Assembly: GCA_015486775.1 (NCBI GenBank)
Contig: WFRA01000260.1
Span: forward strand, 1 to 13,461
Source of the DNA: Kiritimatiellales bacterium
GTDB taxonomy: Bacteria; Verrucomicrobiota; Kiritimatiellia; Kiritimatiellales; Pontiellaceae
DNA length: 13,461 bases
Direction: 5' to 3'
Positions within the stretch are counted from its first letter, which is position 1. Each line of letters begins with the position of its first letter. Under the pieces are notes generated by a model that saw only the letters and a list, made by a program, of their open reading frames with translations, ran no database searches and was not told where the DNA came from. Positions 7,844 to 12,815 of the stretch are shown here, one piece after another. A program made the translations under genes and the position numbers.

Positions 7844-8266
7844 CTAGCCGGAAACGGATTCGCCATCAAGGGTGATGTCGAAATCGGGCGGGTTGAGGAT
7901 GTGCTTCTTTACGGTGCAGAGGTTGGCCGTCCGCCAGATGGCCTTTTTGTATTTTTCGGGGAAGCCTGCGGGGAGGGCAACATCGATGGCGATTTCGGGA
8001 TAGCGTTTTTCGTCGGGGTTGAGTTTGGAATAGAGATGCACGCCCAGCCCTTCCGTATTCAGCTCGCGCGTGGTGCAGAATTCGAGCACATAGATTCCGA
8101 CGCAGGTGGCCATCGAGACAAAGAAGAGATCGAAGGGCTCGGGGGCGGAGCCTTCGCCTCCGTTTTTGACCGACTGGTCGGTCTGGACGGTGCGTCCGTC
8201 GTAGTGGGCGTCGACGCGCTTCCCGCCGGGGAAGCTTACGGTGATATCCTTGATTCCTGCTGCCAT
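7844..8266 (-). CDS. OsmC-like thiol protein (last gene of the sulfur operon)
   Basis: This is a 140-residue protein with GGAGGT a few bases before its ATG. It follows the thioredoxin gene after 23 bases. The OsmC/Ohr fold is indicated by PEPFDLFFVSMATCVGIYVL at 43-62, with Cys55 at the start of the central helix, and by LCTVKKHI at 116-123, with Cys117. This Cys pair is the usual peroxidatic/resolving arrangement. Family members reduce organic hydroperoxides using thiols, though many OsmC-like proteins encoded next to sulfurtransferases have no tested substrate. Being encoded with rhodanese, TusA and thioredoxin domains, it may act on persulfides or peroxide products. The extra Cys64 one turn down the same helix is also notable. 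Fold call is strong; reaction is inferred. Confidence 0.85.
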   Translation of the reverse strand: MAAGIKDITVSFPGGKRVDAHYDGRTVQTDQSVKNGGEGSAPEPFDLFFVSMATCVGIYVLEFCTTRELNTEGLGVHLYSKLNPDEKRYPEIAIDVALPAGFPEKYKKAIWRTANLCTVKKHILNPPDFDITLDGESVSG

Positions 8267-8289
8267 GGTGAACCTCCAATGTTTGGAAC

Positions 8290-8826
8290 TTATTCGAGTG
8301 TCTGGTCGAGAATTTTTTCGTAGGCGGTTTGCGGCTTGAGGCCGATCAGCCGCTGGGTCTCCTGGCCGTTAACGAAAAGGAGGACGGCGGGGATGGAGCG
8401 GATGCCAAACTGGCGGGCAAGCTGAGGTGCGGCATCGGTGTTGATTTTGCAGACGACGGCGCGGCTCCGGTATTTTTCGGCGAGCTTTTCGATGGTGGGG
8501 GCGAGCTGCCGGCAGGGCGGGCAGCGTTCGGAATAGAAGTCCGCCAGGCAGGGCATTTTGGCCTGGGCGACGTAGCGGTTGAACTCTTCGGGCGTGGAGA
8601 TGTGGAGCACCCCTTCGCCGGGTTCCGGCTGCTCCCCGGCGGGAACGGGCGCGGAAGCCCGGGGGGAGGAGAGCGCGAAAAGCGCGCCCATCACCGCGCC
8701 ATAGATGGCGCCGCGGAAGGGGTTGGCCGTAAGCGGGCATGCTCCCGAGGAGCATTTTCCGAAATGGCCGACCACCGCGCCGATGGCAGCGCCGACGAGT
8801 ATGCCGAGAATGGTTTTTCCAATCAT
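8290..8826 (-). CDS. DUF6132-like membrane anchor fused to thioredoxin (CPPC)
   Basis: This is a 178-residue fusion. Residues 1-52 contain two glycine-rich hydrophobic segments (about 4-21 and 38-52) bracketing KCSSGACPLTANP, a Cys-x4-Cys signature like that of DUF6132 small membrane proteins. Residues 53-75 are a Pro/Ala-rich linker. Residues about 75-178 are a thioredoxin domain with active site FYSERCPPCRQLAP (Cys102 and Cys105) and the cis-proline motif SIPAV (Pro146). CPPC replaces the usual CGPC, which should alter redox potential. The open frame continues far upstream, but ATG at 8826, five bases after the stop of the preceding OsmC gene, gives a complete anchor and fits translational coupling; the RBS there is weak (GTGGG). 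The topology of the thioredoxin domain is not determined. Likely role: reduction of disulfides or persulfides for the neighbouring OsmC and sulfurtransferase proteins. Confidence 0.85.
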   Translation of the reverse strand: MIGKTILGILVGAAIGAVVGHFGKCSSGACPLTANPFRGAIYGAVMGALFALSSPRASAPVPAGEQPEPGEGVLHISTPEEFNRYVAQAKMPCLADFYSERCPPCRQLAPTIEKLAEKYRSRAVVCKINTDAAPQLARQFGIRSIPAVLLFVNGQETQRLIGLKPQTAYEKILDQTLE

Positions 8827-8831
8827 TGGAA

Positions 8832-9248
8832 TCAGCCCACGTTGACCACGAGCGCCACGGGGCATTTGAGCGAGTTGGAGAGGGGGCAGGTTTTTTCGGC
8901 CTGCTCCAGCGCCTTGCGTACGGCCTCTTCCTGCGCGGGGTCTTCGAGTTCGATGGAAACCTCGACCTCGATGCGGGTGATCTCCAGACCGGCAGGCCCC
9001 TTTTCCATGGTTCCAACCGCGTTGCTTTTGTATGAGCGCATCTGGATTTTCGCCCGGTCGATGAAGAACAGGGCGGAGGTCATGATGCAGGTGGACACCG
9101 CGCCGGTGAGCAGATCCTCCGGTGTCCAGATGTTTTCGGGGCCGCCGAACTCCGGCGGAGTGGCCACTTCGATGGCGGGCTTCCCGGCGCAGCGGCTCTC
9201 GCCGGTCTTGCCCTCTTTCCAATCTACTGCAACTTCATATTTCCACAT
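8832..9248 (-). CDS. OsmC-like thiol protein (first of two in the operon)
   Basis: This is a 138-residue OsmC-family protein with AGGAG shortly before its ATG. Key segments are IWTPEDLLTGAVSTCIMTSA at 40-59, with Cys54 on the core helix, and EKTCPLSNSLKCPVAL at 118-133, with Cys121 and an additional Cys129. Cys54/Cys121 match the two-cysteine peroxiredoxin-like site of the family. It is clearly divergent from the other OsmC protein at the end of the operon, so the two are not a recent tandem duplication. The stop is only five bases before the next start, showing tight co-expression with the thioredoxin fusion. Upstream lies a 151-base gap filled by an inverted-repeat element. Likely function: thiol-dependent reduction of hydroperoxides or handling of persulfidated species; the substrate is not visible in the sequence. 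Confidence 0.85.
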   Translation of the reverse strand: MWKYEVAVDWKEGKTGESRCAGKPAIEVATPPEFGGPENIWTPEDLLTGAVSTCIMTSALFFIDRAKIQMRSYKSNAVGTMEKGPAGLEITRIEVEVSIELEDPAQEEAVRKALEQAEKTCPLSNSLKCPVALVVNVG

Positions 9249-9273
9249 GGGATCTCCTCGTTGTAATGAAGAT

Positions 9274-9378
9274 TTAAGAATTCAGAATGAAGAATGGCGG
9301 AACTCGGCGGCGTTGGCCTTTTACTAATAGAAGCTGTCGCAGACCGACCATTCTTCATTCTAAAATCTATATTCTTAA
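9274..9378. repeat. MITE-like long inverted repeat inside the sulfur operon
   Basis: Outer arms TTAAGAAT (9274-9281) and ATTCTTAA (9371-9378) match perfectly. Inner arms AGAATGAAGAATGG (9284-9297) and CCATTCTTCATTCT (9348-9361) match perfectly over 14 bp, and CGG (9298-9300) can continue the stem with CCG (9344-9346) past one bulged base. The whole element is about 105 bp with a central region of about 43 bases and no open frame. It sits between two genes read in the same direction, so the operon RNA should contain the hairpin. Mobility is inferred from architecture only. Confidence 0.7.
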
Positions 9379-9399
9379 TTGACAGTTGTGATGCCTCGG

Positions 9400-11865
9400 T
9401 TAAATGAACAGGTTGGCGTTGCCGCCGATCTGGTCGATGTACATGGCCACGCCGCCTTCCTCGATGCCCTCGATGAGCTCTTCGCGCTTGATGCCCATCA
9501 GATCCATCGACATCGAGCAGGCTACAAGCTTGACGCCGTTCTCCTGGGCGGAGGCGATCAGTTCCGGCAGGGAAGCCACCCCTTTTTTGTTCATGATGCC
9601 TTCGATCATGGCTTTGCCTACGCCGCCCATGTGCATCTGGGAAAGCCCGAGCTTGCTCGGCCCCTTCGGCATCATCATGCCGAACATTTTTTCGATGGGG
9701 GTTTTCTTCACCGCGCCGGGGTTTTCCTTGCGGAGAATGTTCAGCCCCCAGAAGGTGAAGAAGAGGGTCACTTCGTAGCCCATCGATGCGGCACCATTGG
9801 CAATGATGAATGCGGCCAGCGCCCGGTCGAGGTCGTCGCTGAAGACCACGTTGGTGAAGCGTTTCGGGCCGCTCTGGATGCCGGCACCGGAGGAGTCCCC
9901 GCTACTCTGGCTCTTGGTGATGGTTGCGCGGTAGCCGCCGCCTTGAACCGGTTCGAGCTGGTCGAGGCGGTTGCCGGTGGAGTTGCACCAGGCCGGAATA
10001 TCGCCGGCAAAGCCGGGATCGGAGGAGGTGATGCTTACGGCTTCGCCGCTCTTGACGGTTTCGAGCGCCGCCTTGAGCTTCATGATCGGGCCGGGGCATT
10101 GCAATCCGCAGGCGTCGACCTGAAGCACGGGTGCCGAGGGTTCCGGCTTGATTTGGATGGTCTTTTCGCCGGTATCGGTATGCATGGTTTCCGCTTCCGG
10201 GATCACGGCGATCTGCTGGTGCTGCTGGGTCACCATCATGAAGGTTTTGTATCCCCCGCTCAGGTTGCGGCACTTGATTCCGTGCTGCTCTAGGAGGCGG
10301 CAGGCCAGGTAGCCGCGCAAGCCGACCTGGCAGAAGATCAGGTATTCTTTCTCCGGGGAAAACTTGTCGAGCTTTTCGCGTAGCTGCGGGAGCGGAATGT
10401 TTTTCGCGCCGGGGATGGTGCCGAGACCGACCTCCTCCTCGTTGCGGACATCGATCAGCTTCTGGTGGTCCTTGGGCTTGAGCGCCTCTTCGACGTGGTA
10501 GATCTTCACATCGCCGTCGATCACGTTGCCGGCCACGAAGCCGGCATAGTTGATGACGTCCTTGGCCGAGCCGAACGGCGGGGCGTAGGAGAGCTCCAGT
10601 TCCGAAAGGTCGTAGACCGAGAGCCCGGAGCGGATCGCCACGGCAATCACATCGATGCGCTTGTCAACCCCGTCGGCGCCGACGGCCTGGGCACCGAGCA
10701 CCTTTCCGGACTCCGGATCGAAGATCAGCTTGAAGGAGACTGGGTGCGAGCCGGGATAGTACGAGGCGTGGCTGGCCGGATGCACGTAGATCTTTTCGTA
10801 GGCGATCCCCGCACGCTTGGCCATCTTTTCGCTCAGGCCAGTCATGCCGATGGCCATGTTGAAGACCTTGCAGATGGAGGTGCCCTGCGTATCCTTGTAG
10901 ACGCTGTCGCGCCCGAAGATGTTGTCGGCCGCAATGCGGCCCTGCCGGTTGGCGGGGCCGGCCAGCGGCACGAGGGCCGGCTGACGGGTGACATAGTCGG
11001 TAATCTCCACGGCATCGCCCACGGCGTAGATCGAGTCGTCGGAGGTTTTCATGCGCTCGTCAATCTTGATGCCGCCAGTGGTCCCGATTTCCAACCCGGC
11101 CTCCACGGCCAGCTTGGTTTCCGGCTTCACGCCGATCGCCAGGATGGTGGCGTCGACGGTCAGGTTCTTTCCGTCGCTGAGCACCAGGGTCACGCCATCC
11201 TTGCTTTCCTGGAATTCAGTCACGGAGGTTTCTAGCCGGAGGTCGATGCCGAAGAGGCGTAGCTCCTGGTGGAGCAAGGCGGCCATCTCCGGGTCGGCCG
11301 GCCCCATCACCTGCGGGGCGAGCTCGATCAGGGTGGCCTGGATGCCCAGCTCCTGCAACGCCTCGGCCACTTCCAGGCCGATGAACCCGCCGCCGATGAC
11401 CGCAACGTTTTTCTTGCCGTCGATGTGGCCGATGATCCGATCCATGTCCTGCAGATTGCGCAGGCCCAGGACATTCGGGTTGTCGATTCCGGGGATCGGC
11501 GGGCGCATGGGTGCCGCGCCGGGGCTGAGGATCAGGTGGTCGTACGACTCGGTGTATTCCTCGCCGGTCCGGAGGTTCTTGGCCACCACCTCCTTCTTGG
11601 TGCGGTCGATGGAGAGTACCTCGGTCTGGGTGCGCACATCGAAGTTGTATTTCCGCCGCATGATTTCCGGGGTGGTCACCAGCAACTTTTCGCGCTCAGC
11701 GATCGTCCCGCCGATGTGGTACGGCAGGCCGCAGTTGGCGAACGAGATGTCCGGCCCGCGTTCGAAGAGGATGATTTCCGCGGTTTCGTCGAGGCGCCGC
11801 GCACGCGCCGCCGAGCTTGCGCCGCCGGCCACGCCGCCAACAACAAGTAGTTTTCTAGCTTTCAT
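9400..11865 (-). CDS. CoA-disulfide reductase-rhodanese-TusA-DsrE four-domain fusion
   Basis: This 821-residue protein joins four sulfur-handling modules. Residues 1-450 are an FAD/NAD(P)H pyridine-nucleotide disulfide oxidoreductase of the CoA-disulfide reductase type: an FAD-binding GGVAGGASSAARARRL at 10-25, the active-site SFANCGLPY with Cys45, a second dinucleotide fold VAVIGGGFIGLEVAEAL at 154-170, and an FAD-contact YAVGDA near 280. Residues about 455-545 are a rhodanese with FCQVGLRGY and Cys512. Residues about 580-650 are TusA-like, with DACGLQCPGPIMK (Cys586, Cys590). Residues about 667-821 are DsrE/DrsH-like with Cys783 in VACSMSMD. Known CoADR-rhodanese enzymes reduce CoA disulfide, CoA persulfide or polysulfide; TusA and DsrE domains pass persulfide sulfur between proteins. 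A relay of sulfane sulfur from rhodanese to the flavin site or to TusA/DsrE is inferred. AAAGG precedes the ATG by about 10 bases. Confidence 0.92.
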   Translation of the reverse strand: MKARKLLVVGGVAGGASSAARARRLDETAEIILFERGPDISFANCGLPYHIGGTIAEREKLLVTTPEIMRRKYNFDVRTQTEVLSIDRTKKEVVAKNLRTGEEYTESYDHLILSPGAAPMRPPIPGIDNPNVLGLRNLQDMDRIIGHIDGKKNVAVIGGGFIGLEVAEALQELGIQATLIELAPQVMGPADPEMAALLHQELRLFGIDLRLETSVTEFQESKDGVTLVLSDGKNLTVDATILAIGVKPETKLAVEAGLEIGTTGGIKIDERMKTSDDSIYAVGDAVEITDYVTRQPALVPLAGPANRQGRIAADNIFGRDSVYKDTQGTSICKVFNMAIGMTGLSEKMAKRAGIAYEKIYVHPASHASYYPGSHPVSFKLIFDPESGKVLGAQAVGADGVDKRIDVIAVAIRSGLSVYDLSELELSYAPPFGSAKDVINYAGFVAGNVIDGDVKIYHVEEALKPKDHQKLIDVRNEEEVGLGTIPGAKNIPLPQLREKLDKFSPEKEYLIFCQVGLRGYLACRLLEQHGIKCRNLSGGYKTFMMVTQQHQQIAVIPEAETMHTDTGEKTIQIKPEPSAPVLQVDACGLQCPGPIMKLKAALETVKSGEAVSITSSDPGFAGDIPAWCNSTGNRLDQLEPVQGGGYRATITKSQSSGDSSGAGIQSGPKRFTNVVFSDDLDRALAAFIIANGAASMGYEVTLFFTFWGLNILRKENPGAVKKTPIEKMFGMMMPKGPSKLGLSQMHMGGVGKAMIEGIMNKKGVASLPELIASAQENGVKLVACSMSMDLMGIKREELIEGIEEGGVAMYIDQIGGNANLFI

Positions 11866-11893
11866 ATAATGTTGCCTTTATTGGTTGATGGAA

Positions 11894-11912
11894 GGATCCA
11901 AAGATTGGATCC
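11894..11912. other. perfect 8-bp hairpin between the repressor and the reductase gene
   Basis: GGATCCAA (11894-11901) and TTGGATCC (11905-11912) pair perfectly across a three-base loop, 9 bases after the repressor stop and about 28 bases before the reductase start on the minus strand. On that strand it is followed by TTCCATC and not by a T-run, so full termination is doubtful. An RNA processing or stability site, or partial attenuation between regulator and enzyme, are plausible roles. Confidence 0.6.
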
Positions 11913-11921
11913 GGAAGGGGG

Positions 11922-12245
11922 TTAGTCGTCGCAAAAACAGGCCGACTGGTCTTTGAAGTGCAGGAACTTACGCAGATGCGTGTGCATGCAGTCGAAGAGC
12001 TTTAAAAAGTCGCGATTGCACAGGCCGCAATATTTCTGCGTACCCTCCTTACGGATGGATATCAGCCGCTGGTGGCAGAGAATCTTCAGCTGCTGCGACA
12101 TCATCGACTGGCTGCACCCCAGCTCCGTGTAGAGTTCGGTAACAGTCCGTTCGCCGTCCGCCAGCACCTCGATCACGCCCAGCCGAATCGGGTGGGCCAT
12201 CGCCTTCAATACATCCGCCGCAATATTTCTCTCTTCAGCAACCAT
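11922..12245 (-). CDS. cysteine-rich ArsR/SmtB-family repressor (putative persulfide/thiol sensor)
   Basis: This is a 107-residue winged-helix regulator. KAMAHPIRLGVIEVL at about 14-28 is the classic ArsR N-terminal signature. The recognition region is ELGCSQSMMSQQLKIL at about 42-57, and the wing is ISIRKEGTQKYCGLC at about 62-76. Seven cysteines occur at 44, 57, 73, 76, 86, 103 and 105, including CGLC in the wing and CFC at the C-terminus. ArsR repressors dissociate from DNA when ligand or oxidation modifies such residues; SqrR/BigR relatives sense persulfides through a cysteine pair. Placement at the head of a sulfurtransferase operon favours a thiol or persulfide signal, but a metal(loid) inducer is not excluded. 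ATG 12245 is chosen over TTG 12257 because GGAGA sits five bases before the ATG, while the TTG overlaps that site. Confidence 0.85.
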   Translation of the reverse strand: MVAEERNIAADVLKAMAHPIRLGVIEVLADGERTVTELYTELGCSQSMMSQQLKILCHQRLISIRKEGTQKYCGLCNRDFLKLFDCMHTHLRKFLHFKDQSACFCDD

Positions 12246-12250
12246 GTCGT

Positions 12251-12255
12251 TCTCC
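12251..12255 (-). promoter_or_regulatory. ribosome binding site deciding the repressor start
   Basis: Read on the minus strand this is GGAGA followed by ACGAC and then ATG at 12245. The alternative upstream TTG at 12257 overlaps this element and has no Shine-Dalgarno sequence of its own. Confidence 0.7.
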
Positions 12256-12276
12256 AAAATTGAGGCTCGTGTATTA

Positions 12277-12293
12277 TGATATTTTTATATTCA
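12277..12293 (-). promoter_or_regulatory. AT-rich imperfect palindrome, candidate operator/promoter of the sulfur operon
   Basis: TGATAT at 12277-12282 and ATATTCA at 12287-12293 form an imperfect dyad around TTTT, about 32 bases upstream of the repressor start in the only clearly AT-rich stretch before it. ArsR-family operators are commonly AT-rich imperfect dyads containing ATATTC-like arms. The minus strand also offers -10-like CATAAT (12273-12278) with no good -35. Autoregulation at this site is inferred and untested. Confidence 0.35.
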
Positions 12294-12319
12294 GCCCAAC
12301 TAAAATATATGGGTTTTTT

Positions 12320-12348
12320 GGGGTGCCGCACCCCGTCCTCCGGCGGAG
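12320..12348. repeat. two adjacent GC-rich palindromes
   Basis: GGGGTGC (12320-12326) and GCACCCC (12328-12334) are exact reverse complements around a single base, best drawn as a 6-bp stem with a CCG loop. CTCCG (12338-12342) and CGGAG (12344-12348) follow four bases later. A T-run precedes the first stem, so on the minus strand it is followed by A and not T; it is not a terminator in either direction. Confidence 0.55.
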
Positions 12349-12452
12349 CCTAATGGGTGGGAGGTTAAGCACGCTCTCCGTTGATTGTAGGGATGGAACG
12401 GCTGAGGAACGATGCCTTCCAGCCATTCGCACACATGCCCGCCCCCTTGTAG

Positions 12453-12480
12453 GGCGCGAACGGTCGCAGACCTTCGCGCC
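12453..12480. repeat. 12-bp hairpin unit with one bulge
   Basis: GGCGCGAA (12453-12460) pairs with TTCGCGCC (12473-12480), and GGTC (12462-12465) with GACC (12469-12472). C12461 is bulged and the loop is GCA. The near-perfect pairing across 28 bases is unlikely by chance and resembles a REP-type palindromic unit. Confidence 0.65.
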
Positions 12481-12500
12481 GAATGGAACGGAAGGAGGAG

Positions 12501-12553
12501 GGGCGGACTTTCCAGTCTGCCCTTTTCCTCTGCACAGGCAGGAATGCCTGCGC
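12501..12553. repeat. pair of palindromic units with complementary tetraloops
   Basis: Unit one: a 9-base left arm at 12501-12509 pairs with 12514-12522 (one G-U pair) around loop TTCC. Unit two: arm 12532-12540 pairs with 12545-12553 (one A-C mismatch, a wobble on the other strand) around loop GGAA. The two units are nine bases apart and their loops are reverse complements of each other. The same layout, two 8-bp hairpins with near-complementary loops TCCC and AGGA, occurs in the element inside the permease gene. Confidence 0.7.
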
Positions 12554-12686
12554 CACGGCGGGAAGGATTCGCAAGCTCAACCGTTCCCGACCCTACAAAA
12601 CCGCAATACCCTGATGCAGGATACCTAGCCTGCCACCCACGCCGGAAGCAAAGGGAAAAACCGCCGGAGCGACGGAGCCGACACAT

Positions 12687-12709
12687 AAGAATATCCTAAT
12701 ATTATTCTT
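12687..12709. repeat. AT-rich 7-bp inverted repeat upstream of the FadL-type gene
   Basis: AAGAATA (12687-12693) and TATTCTT (12703-12709) pair across nine bases, about 107 bases before the FadL-type start. It may be a regulator site or simply AT-rich promoter DNA; the position makes a regulatory role possible but not demonstrated. Confidence 0.35.
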
Positions 12710-12815
12710 TAAAGGTTATAGAAATAAAAAAAAGATACTTGCACCCGCGGCGGGGAGTGTGTAGGACGTGTGCATATTCATGTTCAGAGGGATCAACTAA
12801 CCAAAGGAAAATTGG

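Larger units (their letters stand above)
12258..12815. other. gene-free, repeat-rich intergenic region
   Basis: No convincing gene is seen here. The open frames present run across hairpin repeats, have no RBS, and give low-complexity Arg/Pro/Cys-rich peptides. Contents from left to right: the AT-rich repressor promoter zone (12258-12310), hairpins at 12320-12348, a hairpin at 12453-12480, a pair of tetraloop hairpins at 12501-12553, a further GC-rich stretch to about 12680, then an AT-rich leader (12681-12738) for the FadL-type gene. The FadL leader includes TTGCAC at 12739-12744, a weak -35 candidate with no good -10. Confidence 0.7.

Noticed and set aside
8827..9222. Long N-terminal extension of the thioredoxin fusion frame on the minus strand
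   Set aside because: It overlaps the OsmC gene at 8832-9248 in another frame and gives Arg/Gly-rich, domain-free sequence. ATG 8826 gives a complete membrane anchor.
9274..9378. Complete insertion sequence
   Set aside because: Only about 105 bp with no transposase frame; at most a non-autonomous MITE-like element.
9379..11865. Plus-strand frames opposite the reductase fusion (for example 9379-10293 and 11051-11869)
   Set aside because: Mirror frames in GC-rich sequence. The minus strand has a complete set of domain motifs and active-site cysteines.
12320..12334. Intrinsic terminator at the GGGGTGC hairpin
   Set aside because: The T-run lies before the stem on the plus strand and would be an A-run after it on the minus strand, so neither direction has a stem followed by T.
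12320..12553. CRISPR-like array
   Set aside because: The palindromes differ in sequence and spacing; there is no constant repeat, no regular spacers and no cas gene in the window.
12260..12699. Several open frames on both strands between the repressor and the FadL-type gene
   Set aside because: They run through short palindromes, lack RBS and recognisable domains, and their composition is that of translated repeats.
12739..12767. Sigma-70 promoter TTGCAC-17 bp-TAGGAC for the FadL-type gene
   Set aside because: The -10 element matches consensus poorly and no independent support exists, so it is mentioned only within the intergenic description.
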